Positions 50,048 through 59,773 of a stretch of 64,000 bases of DNA are shown one piece after another. The DNA is taken from positions 876,501-940,500 of the forward strand of contig NZ_RCCC01000001.1 in the NCBI RefSeq assembly GCF_003663825.1, given 5' to 3'. Below the pieces are notes generated by a model, which made no database searches, was not told where the DNA came from, and saw only the letters and a list, made by a program, of their open reading frames with translations. The DNA comes from Acidovorax sp. 106 (GTDB taxonomy: Bacteria; Pseudomonadota; Gammaproteobacteria; Burkholderiales; Burkholderiaceae_C). Both the position numbers and the translations under genes were made by a program. The first letter of the stretch is position 1. The number at the start of each line of letters is the position of its first letter.

Positions 50048-51976
50048 TCACTCCACCGTCACGCTTTTTGCCAGGTTGCGCGGCTTGTCCACATCGGTGC
50101 CGCGTGCGCAGGCGGTGTGGTAGGCCAGCAGCTGCAGCGGCACCACGTGCAGCAGCGGGCTCAGGGGGCCGTAGTGCTCGGGCATGCGGATCACGTGCAG
50201 GCCTTCGGCGCTTTCGATGTGGGTGTCGGCGTCGGCAAGCACGTAGAGCACACCGGCGCGGGCGCGCACTTCTTGCATGTTGCTCTTGAGCTTTTCCAGC
50301 AGTGCGTCGTTGGGCGCCACGGTCACCACCGGCATGGCGCTGGTCACCAGGGCCAGCGGGCCGTGCTTGAGTTCACCCGCCGGGTAGGCCTCGGCGTGGA
50401 TGTAGCTGATTTCCTTGAGCTTGAGTGCGCCTTCGAGCGCGATGGGATAGTGCAGGCCCCGGCCCAAGAAGAGGGCGTTTTCCATGCGCGCAAAGTCTTC
50501 GGCCCAGCTGATGATTTGTGGCTCCAGGGCCAGCACGGCTTGCAGGGCCACGGGCAGGTGGCGCATGGCTTTGAGGTGCTCGGCCTCTTGCGCCTCGGTC
50601 AGGCGGCCCTTGCTTTGGGCGAGGGCCAGCGTCAGCAAGAAAAGGCCTGCCAGCTGGGTGGTGAAGGCCTTGGTGCTGGCCACGCCAATCTCCACGCCCG
50701 CACGGGTGATGTAGGCGAGCTTGCATTCGCGCACCATGGCGCTGGTGGCGACGTTGCAGATGGTGAGCGTGTGTTGCATGCCCAGGCTTTGCGCATGGCG
50801 CAGCGCGGCCAGGGTGTCGGCGGTTTCGCCGCTTTGGCTGATGGTGACGACCAAGGTGCGCGGGTTGGGCACGCTGGTGCGGTAGCGGTATTCGCTGGCC
50901 ACTTCCACCTGGGTGGGGATGCCCGCAATGTCTTCGAGCCAGTATTTGGCGGCGCAGCCGCTGTAGTAGCTGGTGCCGCAGGCCAGGATGAGGACGTTGT
51001 CGATCTCCTTGAACACGCGCCAGGCTGCGGCACCGGGCTCGCCGTGCAGGCCTGCGCCGTCGAACAGCTCGGGCACGATGCCTTCCACGCCTTCAAGCGT
51101 GTCGGCAATGGCACGGGGCTGCTCGAAGATTTCTTTTTGCATGTAGTGGCGATACGGACCCAGCTCGGCCGCGCCGCTGTGGGCCAACACAGTGCGCACG
51201 GGGCGCTGTGCGGGCGTCAACGCATTGCCGTCCTTGCCCACGATCCAGTAGCGGCCCAGTTGCAGGTCCACCAAGTCGCCTTCTTCCAGGTACACGATCT
51301 GGTCGGTGACACCCGCCAGGGCCATGGCGTCGCTGGCCAGGAAGTGTTCTGCTCCGTCCTTGCCCACACCCAAGATCAGCGGCGAGCCTGCGCGCGCGCC
51401 CACCACGCGGTGGGGTTCGTCTTTGTGGATGACGGCGATGGCGTAGGCGCCGTGCAACTGGGCCACGGCGGCCTGCACGGCCTCAAACAAATCGCCTTGG
51501 TAGAGGCTGTCGACCAGGTGGGCAATGACTTCGGTGTCGGTCTGGCTCACAAACACGTAGCCGCGTGCCTGCAGGGCGGCGCGCAGTTCTTCGTGGTTTT
51601 CGATGATGCCGTTGTGGACAAGGGCAACACGACCCGCTTGGCCGGGCTGCGTGGCGGCATCGCCCGTGCCGTGGCTGAAGTGGGGGTGAGCGTTATGCAT
51701 GGCGGGCGCGCCGTGCGTGGCCCAGCGGGTGTGGGCGATGCCGGTGGCGCCGTCGATGTGCTCGGTGGCCACCTGCTCCAGCAGCTCGGCCACGCGGGCG
51801 GTGCTGCGGGCGCGCTGCAAGCCGCCCTGGGGGGTGCCGTTGCGCGAGGCATCGAGGCTGGCGGCATGCACCGCCACGCCGCACGAGTCATAGCCGCGGT
51901 ATTCGAGCCGTTGCAGGCCCTGCACAAGGATAGGAACGATGTTGCGCGTGGATACCGCGCCGACGATGCCGCACAT
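50048..51976 (-). CDS. glmS: Glutamine-fructose-6-phosphate aminotransferase GlmS
   Basis: First enzyme of UDP-GlcNAc synthesis: converts fructose-6-phosphate and glutamine to glucosamine-6-phosphate. The N-terminal glutaminase starts MCGIVGAV with the catalytic Cys2 and contains [11 protein letters not shown] and [11 protein letters not shown]. Two SIS sugar-isomerase domains follow (about 320-450 and 490-620), with [28 protein letters not shown] and [18 protein letters not shown]; the C-terminus ends with AKSVTVE. About 642 residues, the full family length. The 137-bp region ahead of it is shared with the divergent Lrp-type gene and holds an 18-bp inverted repeat. Confidence 0.97.
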   Translation of the reverse strand: MCGIVGAVSTRNIVPILVQGLQRLEYRGYDSCGVAVHAASLDASRNGTPQGGLQRARSTARVAELLEQVATEHIDGATGIAHTRWATHGAPAMHNAHPHFSHGTGDAATQPGQAGRVALVHNGIIENHEELRAALQARGYVFVSQTDTEVIAHLVDSLYQGDLFEAVQAAVAQLHGAYAIAVIHKDEPHRVVGARAGSPLILGVGKDGAEHFLASDAMALAGVTDQIVYLEEGDLVDLQLGRYWIVGKDGNALTPAQRPVRTVLAHSGAAELGPYRHYMQKEIFEQPRAIADTLEGVEGIVPELFDGAGLHGEPGAAAWRVFKEIDNVLILACGTSYYSGCAAKYWLEDIAGIPTQVEVASEYRYRTSVPNPRTLVVTISQSGETADTLAALRHAQSLGMQHTLTICNVATSAMVRECKLAYITRAGVEIGVASTKAFTTQLAGLFLLTLALAQSKGRLTEAQEAEHLKAMRHLPVALQAVLALEPQIISWAEDFARMENALFLGRGLHYPIALEGALKLKEISYIHAEAYPAGELKHGPLALVTSAMPVVTVAPNDALLEKLKSNMQEVRARAGVLYVLADADTHIESAEGLHVIRMPEHYGPLSPLLHVVPLQLLAYHTACARGTDVDKPRNLAKSVTVE

Positions 51977-52052
51977 GGTGGATGCCTCCGTTAAAACCGA
52001 TGGGGCGATGGTAGGCAGGCAAAAAAGAAATATGCACTCAAAATATCATTAA

Positions 52053-52102
52053 TTTTGAAATTTAATTTCTACAATTCAATACAGAGAAATTAAATTTCAA
52101 AA
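52053..52102. promoter_or_regulatory. 18-bp perfect inverted repeat between glmS and the Lrp gene
   Basis: TTTTGAAATTTAATTTCT (52053-52070) is repeated in inverse at 52085-52102, with a 14-bp spacer. Each arm holds its own near-palindrome, GAAATTWAATTTC, with centres 29 bp apart. A strong candidate for the operator of the adjacent Lrp/AsnC regulator, acting on itself and perhaps on glmS. Confidence 0.65.
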
Positions 52103-52113
52103 ATCAATCAATT

Positions 52114-52605
52114 ATGGAACCCATATCACTAGATGCCATCGACCTGCAGCTGCTGGACCTGCTGCAGCACGATGCCGCCCAAAGCAACCAGGCCTTGGCA
52201 GAACGGGTACACGTGTCGCCCCCCACCTGCCTGCGGCGCGTGAAGCGGCTGCACGATGTGGGGCTGATCGAGCGGCAGGTGGCCCTGCTACAGCCCGACC
52301 GGCTGGCCGCCGTGCAGGGCCATGGGCTGGCCTGCATTGTGGAGGTGAGCCTGGACCACCAAAGCACCGAGGCGCTAGACGCCTTCGAAGCCCGCGCCGT
52401 GGCCGATGCCGAGGTGCAGCAATGCTGGCGCGTGTCGCCGGGGCCCGACTTTGTGCTGGTGGTGCACACGCGCGACATGCCGGGCTACCTGGCGCTGTCG
52501 CAGCGGCTGTTCACCACCGATGCGAACGTGCGCAATGTGAAGGCGTTCTTCAGCACCAAGCGCGCGAAGTTTGAGACAAAAGTGCCTCTAGCGCTTGATA
52601 AATAA
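52114..52605 (+). CDS. Lrp/AsnC-family transcriptional regulator
   Basis: 163-residue regulator: an N-terminal helix-turn-helix (about 8-62, DAIDLQLLDLLQHDA and SPPTCLRRVKRLHDVGLIE) and a C-terminal RAM/AsnC ligand-binding domain (about 75-150, VLVVHTRDMPGYLALSQR). The last codons (about KVPLALDK) are encoded by the beginning of an interspersed repeat, so the gene's 3' end lies inside repeat copy C. An AT-rich leader with an 18-bp inverted repeat precedes it. Divergent from glmS; its regulon cannot be told from sequence. Confidence 0.93.
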   Translation: MEPISLDAIDLQLLDLLQHDAAQSNQALAERVHVSPPTCLRRVKRLHDVGLIERQVALLQPDRLAAVQGHGLACIVEVSLDHQSTEALDAFEARAVADAEVQQCWRVSPGPDFVLVVHTRDMPGYLALSQRLFTTDANVRNVKAFFSTKRAKFETKVPLALDK

Positions 52606-52639
52606 GCGCTAGCTGCTATATTTTTAATAGCAAATTAGA
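52573..52639 (-). repeat. Interspersed repeat, copy C, overlapping an Lrp gene
   Basis: Inverse orientation of the copy A layout: CCTCTAGCGCTTGATAAATA, AGCGCTAGCTGCTATATTTT, then TAATAGCAAATT. Its first third encodes the C-terminus of the Lrp-type protein and supplies its stop codon. Confidence 0.75.
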
Positions 52640-53435
52640 CCACCATCGCTGGCCACTCCAGCCGCACGGTGCACCCCTGCCCCACGGCCGCCGTGGCGGT
52701 GATGTGGGCGCCATGGCGCTCGGCAATGGCACGGCACACGGCCAGGCCTGCGCCCACGCCGTCAAATTCAGTTTCGCGGTGCAGGCGCTGGAAGATGCCG
52801 AACAGGCCCGCAGCGCGCTCGGGGTTGAAGCCCACGCCGTTGTCTTGCACCTCCCACGCCACCCAGCCAGCGCCGCGTTCTGCGGGCACGGCGCGCACAG
52901 CAATGGTGGCGTTTGGCTGGTGTTGGCTGAACTTGAGGGCATTGCCCAGCACCTGCACCAGCAATTCGTGCAGCAGGGCCGGGTCGGCGTGCAGGGCGGG
53001 CAGGTCGGCAGCCACGTTCCATGGCGCGGCATTGGCACCCGCCAACGCTGGCAGTGCGGCCCGCGCCTTGGCCACCGCCGCAGCCAGGTCTACCGGCTGC
53101 AGTTGCAGCGGCGCACGGCCCACACGCGACAGGGCCTGCAGCCCGTCCAGCATCAGCGCCATGCGGCGGGCCGATTGCTCCATGGTGCCGACGAACTCTT
53201 GCGCCTCTTGCAGCGGCGGGCTTTGCAGCACGTCGGCAGGCAGGTCGCCCAGCACCTCGCGCACCAGCTTGCCGTAGGACGTGATGTGGCGCAGCGGCGC
53301 ACGCAGGTCGTGCGAGACCACGCGCAAGAACGCCTCTTGCGCAGCCGCCATGTCGGCCACCTGCTGCTGGCTGGCGGCCAGTGCGGCGCGCAACGGGTCA
53401 GGGGTGAGGTCGGGGGTCAGGTCTGCACCGGTCAC
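52635..53435 (-). CDS. Cytosolic sensor histidine kinase without input domain
   Basis: HisKA phosphoacceptor helix with SHDLRAPLRHI (H box) and HATPase_c with N box LVQVLGNALKFSQ, G1 VQDNGVGFNPE and G2 GVGAGLAVCRAIAERHG. No transmembrane or recognised sensor domain precedes the H box, only a short helix (LRAALAASQQQVADMAAAQE). I prefer the GTG at 53435 (GGGGGAGG 5 nt upstream); the ATG at 53450 would have the ribosome binding site inside its own codons. About 266 residues. It follows glmU on the same strand, 145 bp on, with no response regulator adjacent. Confidence 0.82.
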   Translation of the reverse strand: MTGADLTPDLTPDPLRAALAASQQQVADMAAAQEAFLRVVSHDLRAPLRHITSYGKLVREVLGDLPADVLQSPPLQEAQEFVGTMEQSARRMALMLDGLQALSRVGRAPLQLQPVDLAAAVAKARAALPALAGANAAPWNVAADLPALHADPALLHELLVQVLGNALKFSQHQPNATIAVRAVPAERGAGWVAWEVQDNGVGFNPERAAGLFGIFQRLHRETEFDGVGAGLAVCRAIAERHGAHITATAAVGQGCTVRLEWPAMVV

Positions 53436-53594
53436 TTCATCCTCCCCCATAGACCACAGAAGCGTGCACGGCGCAACGAGCAACCACCGCACCGTGCACG
53501 ACATGACAGGCGAGGACAGCCAGCAAGGGCCGCCCCGCAGCAAAGGCTGTCGTCCTCCTTGAGGGGGAAGGCGCAAAGCGCCTCAGGGGATACC

Positions 53595-55013
<1,419 letters not shown>

Positions 55014-55112
55014 GGAATGGGGTGTATGGAGTGGCCCGCAGTGCCGCCACTGCGCAGGCCTGCCCCCATTATCGGCGCCAATGGCTGCGAGCAAGTGCCC
55101 ACGGCCCGCCCA

Positions 55113-55182
55113 TCAAATGCTATCAAAATAGAAGCTGCCAGCGCTTTATTGATAAGCGCTGGCAGCCTATTTCATTGAAATA
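55113..55182 (+). repeat. Interspersed repeat, copy E
   Basis: AAATGCTATCAAAATAGAAG, then GCTGCCAGCGCTTTATTGAT and AAGCGCTGGCAGC give a 14-bp dyad (GCTGCCAGCGCTT/AAGCGCTGGCAGC), ending CCTATTTCATTGAAATA. Intergenic between glmU and the DUF2917 gene; shares its end with copy B at 21.9 kb. Confidence 0.75.
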
Positions 55183-55197
55183 ACCGTCTTTGTACAG

Positions 55198-55776
55198 TCA
55201 GGCCAGCCTGCGCGGCCACGCTCCTGCCAGGCGGTAGGTTGCAAACCGCGCCAAGCCCAGCAGCAGCCGACCGACCGCGCCCGCCGCATCGGCCGCTGCA
55301 CCCACCACAGCACGGCTGCCCTGCCCCAGGGCCAGCCGCAGATCGCGCAAGGGTTGCACCACGGCCCGGTCCCAGCACACCCCCGCGGCAACGGCGGCTA
55401 CCCCCTCAGCGTGCACAGGCGCAGATGCTGCAGGGGACGCCACGGGCGGGGCACAGTCCCAACGAAAGGCCAGTGCAGCAGCGGCATCCACCGCGCCGGG
55501 CGGCCCCCAGGCCTCGACCACCGCGTGCTGACCGGGCGCCAGACTGAGGCGGTCTCCGGCGTGCAGCACATGGTCTGCGGGCAGCGCCTGCGCCGCCCCG
55601 GTCAGCGTGACCCAGGCCCGCCCTTGGGCGATCTCCAACACGCCAGGCTCACGCGGGTGCAGTGAGAGGGCGCGGCGCGCCTCCAGCTTCCAGCATCCTG
55701 CCAACGAGGCGGCAGGGCGGGTGAGGCTGGCGGGACTCACGGAGGATTGCGATGCGGGAACGACATGGCTTGGCAT
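55198..55776 (-). CDS. DUF2917-containing protein
   Basis: 192 residues. An N-terminal DUF2917 module (about 20-110: GCWKLEARRALSLHPREPGV, GRAWVTLTGAAQALPADHVL, GDRLSLAPGQHAVVEAWG) looks like a cupin-like beta barrel. The C-terminal part is Ala/Gly-rich and possibly helical. AAGGAG lies 6 nt before the ATG at 55776. Divergent from a LysR gene, a pairing often seen in this group, so the LysR protein probably controls it. Function unknown. Confidence 0.82.
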   Translation of the reverse strand: MPSHVVPASQSSVSPASLTRPAASLAGCWKLEARRALSLHPREPGVLEIAQGRAWVTLTGAAQALPADHVLHAGDRLSLAPGQHAVVEAWGPPGAVDAAAALAFRWDCAPPVASPAASAPVHAEGVAAVAAGVCWDRAVVQPLRDLRLALGQGSRAVVGAAADAAGAVGRLLLGLARFATYRLAGAWPRRLA

Positions 55777-55904
55777 GTGGGACTCCTTTCTGCCACGAAG
55801 GGCTGTAATGAGGCCCAATGATCCGGCTCCAAACCCTTTGCGTCCAATGAAAACGCGCTACGCTATTGATGCGAAGACCGCATGAATACACCCACCGCCG
55901 CGCC

Positions 55905-56900
55905 ATGCCCAACGACCCCAATGCCCCCGCCATCCAACGCACCCGCCCCGTCGCCGTGGGGCACTGGCGCGCCTTCCTGGCAGTGGCCCGGCACCTGAAC
56001 TTTCGGGCCGCTGCCGACGAGATGGCATTGACCCAATCGGCCGTGAGCCGCCAGATCCAGGCGTTGGAGGAAGAAGTGGGCGTGCCCCTGTTTCTGCGCC
56101 ACACCCGTGCGGTGGAGCTGACCAGCGCGGGCGCGCAACTGCAGCGCGCCGTGGTGCCCGCCCTGGAGCGCATGGACGCCGCCGTGCGCCTGGTGCGCCA
56201 GACCGCCGGGCGCAAAAGCGTGGCCATCACCACCTGGGCCAGCTTTGCGTCGATGTGGTTGATTCCGCGCATGGAAGAGTTTCAGCACCAGCACCCGGGC
56301 ATTGACCTGCGCATTGATGCCAGCGACGTGAGCGTGGACCTGGACACCTCGGACGTGGACATTGCCCTGCGCTACGCCCTGCCCGGCCCCGGCATGCAGG
56401 GCGCACGCCGCCTGTGTGGCGAGCAACTGGCCGTGGTGGCCAGCCCCTGGCTGCTGAAAACAGCGCCCCCCATCCGCAAACCGGCCGACCTGGCGCAGTT
56501 CACCCTGATTGAAGCAGGCGACGCGCACCGCACCCAGCACCTGGAGTGGCTGAGCTGGCGGCGCTGGTTTGATGTGCAGCAGTGCCCCAAGCTGCAGCCC
56601 CAGCGCTGGCTGTACTTCAACTACGCGCACCAGATCGTGCAGGCCACGCTCAGCGGCCAGGGCCTGGCGCTGGCCCGCATGCCGCTGATTGCCGACGCGC
56701 TGGCCTCGGGCGACCTGATCGAGGTGCTGCCGGGACACCGGCTGGATTCGCCGCTGGCCTACTGGATGCTGGTGGGCCCGCGCAGCGGGCACCGGCCCGA
56801 GGTGCAGGCCTTCAGCGCCTGGCTGGAGACCCAGGCCGCCGCCACCCGCGCCGCCATTGGCGATGTGCCCGACCCCGATACGCAAGACCACCTGGACTGA
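55905..56900 (+). CDS. LysR-family regulator (GcvA-like)
   Basis: LysR regulator with its helix-turn-helix at about 15-75 (WRAFLAVARHLNFRAAADEM, ALTQSAVSRQIQALEEEVGV) and a GcvA-type effector domain (SFASMWLIPRMEEFQHQHPG, SDVSVDLDTSDVDIALRYAL). 331 residues from the ATG at 55905. Upstream in-frame ATG (55869) and TTG (55866) codons are also open and the start is uncertain. Divergent from the DUF2917 gene and probably regulating it. Confidence 0.9.
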   Translation: MPNDPNAPAIQRTRPVAVGHWRAFLAVARHLNFRAAADEMALTQSAVSRQIQALEEEVGVPLFLRHTRAVELTSAGAQLQRAVVPALERMDAAVRLVRQTAGRKSVAITTWASFASMWLIPRMEEFQHQHPGIDLRIDASDVSVDLDTSDVDIALRYALPGPGMQGARRLCGEQLAVVASPWLLKTAPPIRKPADLAQFTLIEAGDAHRTQHLEWLSWRRWFDVQQCPKLQPQRWLYFNYAHQIVQATLSGQGLALARMPLIADALASGDLIEVLPGHRLDSPLAYWMLVGPRSGHRPEVQAFSAWLETQAAATRAAIGDVPDPDTQDHLD

Positions 56901-57089
56901 GAACCTGTTCAAGGAGGAGCCCTGTGGGCGATCTCGCAGGGCACCGTCAACCGGCGCCAAGGCCCCCGTGAAAACACCAGCCACAACCCGGCCACGCAGG
57001 TGGACACTGGGGCCTAAGAGCCTGCAGCCACGCCAGACACCGCATCCACAACCACCCGCCACACACGCCACACCAGCCCCATTGGCACC

Positions 57090-58181
57090 ATGCACACCAT
57101 CGAGCCCCCACCAGACAACTTTCGCCTGCTGATCCGGCATGCGTCTGCGCTGTGCGTGCTGGTGCACAGCCTGTACATCGCGCTGTTTGCCTGGGCCAGC
57201 GTCGATGCCCTGGCGGCGCTGAATTTGCTGAGCGTGGCCACGCATGCGCTGGCGTTCTGGCTGGCCCGCCCCGAAGGGCACCTGCGGTCGGCCACGTTAC
57301 TGCTGATTGGTGAAATCACCGTGCACGCCGTGGCTGCCACGGTGTTTGTCGGCTGGGGCAGCGGGTTTCACTACCTGATGCTGCCGGTCATCCCGGTGGC
57401 CATACTGTCGTCGAGCGACCACAAAACCCTCAAGTACACGATTGCGGTGTGCCTGTCGTTCATCTACCTGGGGCTGGACGGCTGGAGCAGCCAGAACGAG
57501 CCCATCCACGCCCTGGGCAACACGCTGGAAAGCCTGCTGCGCTACCAGAACATCGTCACCTTGCTGCTGGCGTTCATCATCTTGTCACGGGGCTACTACA
57601 ACGTGGTGACCCAGGCGCAAGCGGTGTTGACCCGACAGGCATCGACCGACCCCCTCACCGGCGCCATCAACCGCCGCAGGCTCATGGAAATAGGCCGCGC
57701 AGAGCTGGCCCGCCAGCCCCGGCAAGCACAAACCATTGCCCTGCTGCTGTGCGACATTGATCATTTCAAGCGCATCAACGACACCCTGGGGCACAAGGCG
57801 GGCGATCAAGTGCTGCAGGACTTTTACCGCCGAGCGCTGGGGGTGACACGCGCCAGCGACAGCATTTGCCGCTGGGGCGGTGAGGAATTCCTGATCCTGC
57901 TGCCCGACACCGACGCTCCGGGCGCCGACCACCTGGCAGAGCGACTGCGCCAGGCCATCAGCGCAGACCTGTTCAAACCTGGCCATACGCAGCCTTTGCA
58001 GGTCACCGTCACGATCGGCGTGGCCACCGTGCAGGCGTACGAAGGCTTGCTGGACGCAGTGCACCGTGCCGACGAGGCGCTGTACCGGGGCAAGCAGCAG
58101 GGCCGCAACCAGGTGGTCAGCAGCCTCCCACCAGCAGCCCGCCCGGCGGCGGCAGAGCCCCCTTTGCGCTGGCAGAAATAG
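57090..58181 (+). CDS. Membrane diguanylate cyclase (GGDEF)
   Basis: 363 residues. Six hydrophobic helices in about 1-175 form a membrane sensor region (SLYIALFAWASVDALAALNL, TLLLAFIILSRGYYNVVTQA); the GGDEF domain runs from about 185 to 345. The active-site signature is WGGEEFLILL, with the DPLTGAINRRRLMEIGRAEL start and IDHFKRINDTLGHKAGDQVL metal/GTP region intact, so it should make cyclic di-GMP. An RxxD product-inhibition site is not evident. It is a single-gene unit, followed by repeat copy F/terminator. The ligand of the sensor part is unknown. Confidence 0.92.
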   Translation: MHTIEPPPDNFRLLIRHASALCVLVHSLYIALFAWASVDALAALNLLSVATHALAFWLARPEGHLRSATLLLIGEITVHAVAATVFVGWGSGFHYLMLPVIPVAILSSSDHKTLKYTIAVCLSFIYLGLDGWSSQNEPIHALGNTLESLLRYQNIVTLLLAFIILSRGYYNVVTQAQAVLTRQASTDPLTGAINRRRLMEIGRAELARQPRQAQTIALLLCDIDHFKRINDTLGHKAGDQVLQDFYRRALGVTRASDSICRWGGEEFLILLPDTDAPGADHLAERLRQAISADLFKPGHTQPLQVTVTIGVATVQAYEGLLDAVHRADEALYRGKQQGRNQVVSSLPPAARPAAAEPPLRWQK

Positions 58182-58256
58182 GAACGGGCAGCAAAAAGCC
58201 CGCTTCAGGAGTCCAAAGCCGTTGACGCTGTGGTTGTGCCAAGCCGTGGGGCCCAT

Positions 58257-58327
58257 AAAAAAAGCGCAAAACGCTACACTTTTGATAGCTTTTTGCGCTT
58301 ATTTCAAGGGCGCTAGCGCCCTTTTTT
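58257..58327 (+). repeat. Interspersed repeat, copy F, with terminator arm
   Basis: AAAAAAAGCGCAAAACGCTA, TTTTGATAGCTTTTTGCGCT, TATTTCAAGGGCGCTAGCGC. The head and dyad are like those of the other copies. It lies exactly between the convergent diguanylate cyclase and tyrS genes. Confidence 0.75.
58306..58327 (+). terminator. Terminator formed by the end of repeat copy F
   Basis: AAGGGCG-CTAG-CGCCCTT is a perfect 7-bp hairpin followed by TTTTTT, 125 bp after the diguanylate cyclase stop and 14 bp before the tyrS stop on the other strand. Confidence 0.7.
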
Positions 58328-58340
58328 ACCTAAATCCGAA

Positions 58341-59573
58341 TCAGCCCAACTGCACACGCGCAAACTTGCGCTTGCCCACCTGCACCACGTAGGTGCCAGC
58401 ATCCAGCTTAAGGCCCTTGTCGCTGACCACGTTGCCGTCCACACGCACACCGCCGCCATCGATCAGGCGGTTGGCCTCGCTGCCCGAGGGGGCCAGGTTG
58501 GCCTGCTTGAGCAAAGCGCCAATGCCCAGTGGCGCGCCCGTCAGCGCCACTTCGGGGATGTTGTCTGGCACGCCGCCCTTGCTGCGGTTGATGAAATCCT
58601 GCTCCGCCGCATCGGCCGCCGCTGCGCTGTGAAAACGCGTGGTGATCTCTTTGGCCAGCATCACCTTGGCGTCCTTGGGGTTGCGCCCACCGGCGATCTC
58701 GGCCTTGAGCGCGGCGATCTCGGCCAGGCTCTTGAACGACAGCAGCGTGTACCAGTCCCACATCAGCGTGTCCGAAATCGACAGCACCTTGGCAAACATG
58801 GTGTTGGGCGCTTCTGTGATGCCGATGTAGTTGTTCTTGGACTTGGACATCTTGTCCACGCCATCCAACCCCACCAAGAGTGGCATGGTGAGCACGCACT
58901 GCGGCTCTTGTCCATACTCCTGCTGAAGGTGGCGCCCCATCAGCAAATTGAACTTCTGGTCCGTGCCGCCCAGTTCCAGGTCACTCTTCAAGGCGACCGA
59001 GTCGTAACCCTGGAGCAGCGGGTACAAAAATTCGTGCAGGCTGATGGAACTGCCATCGGTAAAACGCTGGTGAAAATCGTTGCGCTCCATCATGCGCGCC
59101 ACCGTGTACTTGGCCGACAGCTGAATCATGCCCCGCGAACCCAGGGCATCACACCACTCGCTGTTGTAGCGGATCTCCGTGCGCGCAGGGTCCAGCACCT
59201 TGGCTGCCTGCGTGTAGTAGGTCTCTGCGTTGAACTTGATTTGCTCGGGCGTGAGCGGCGGGCGCGTGCTGTTGCGCCCGGAAGGGTCACCGATCAAGGT
59301 GGTGAAGTCACCGATCAGGAAGATCACCTGGTGGCCCAGATCTTGCAACTGCCGCATCTTGTTGAGCACCACGGTGTGGCCGATATGAATGTCGGGGGCC
59401 GTGGGGTCCAGGCCCAGCTTGATGCGCAGGGGTTGACCGGTGGATTCCGAGCGCACCAGCTTCTTGGTCCACTCATCCTGTGGCAGCAATTCTTCCACGC
59501 CACGCAGCGAAATTTCGAGGGCCTGGCGTACACCATCGGACAGCGGGCTTGTTGTAACAGCTGATTGATTCAT
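58341..59573 (-). CDS. tyrS: Tyrosyl-tRNA synthetase
   Basis: Class I aminoacyl-tRNA synthetase (410 residues). HIGH-type motif [12 protein letters not shown] (about 60), Rossmann core with [40 protein letters not shown] (tyrosine/tRNA site), KMSKS in [13 protein letters not shown] (about 235) and a C-terminal S4 RNA-binding domain (about 340-410). The ATG at 59573 has no convincing ribosome binding site. Divergent from the M23 peptidase gene, a typical arrangement in betaproteobacteria. Confidence 0.97.
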   Translation of the reverse strand: MNQSAVTTSPLSDGVRQALEISLRGVEELLPQDEWTKKLVRSESTGQPLRIKLGLDPTAPDIHIGHTVVLNKMRQLQDLGHQVIFLIGDFTTLIGDPSGRNSTRPPLTPEQIKFNAETYYTQAAKVLDPARTEIRYNSEWCDALGSRGMIQLSAKYTVARMMERNDFHQRFTDGSSISLHEFLYPLLQGYDSVALKSDLELGGTDQKFNLLMGRHLQQEYGQEPQCVLTMPLLVGLDGVDKMSKSKNNYIGITEAPNTMFAKVLSISDTLMWDWYTLLSFKSLAEIAALKAEIAGGRNPKDAKVMLAKEITTRFHSAAAADAAEQDFINRSKGGVPDNIPEVALTGAPLGIGALLKQANLAPSGSEANRLIDGGGVRVDGNVVSDKGLKLDAGTYVVQVGKRKFARVQLG

Positions 59574-59773
59574 AAGGGTTTTTTTCGATGTCTGAGCATG
59601 ACGCGCCGCTATACTCGGGCTCCATTGCAAAGGCGGATTCTAGTAGGCCCGCCGTTTCAGCCAGGGTTTCACCCGCTGAAAACTGCCTTGTTTGCATTGC
59701 TGTGCCTTCGACTTCCGCTGGGCCTTTGGCTCAGGTCCTGAGCGAAGACACACTCACCTCTGGGGATAGAACA

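Noticed and set aside
50117..51994. 625-residue plus-strand ORF opposite glmS
   Set aside because: Mirror frame of glmS, with His/Gly/Val-rich low-complexity translation and no conserved domain.
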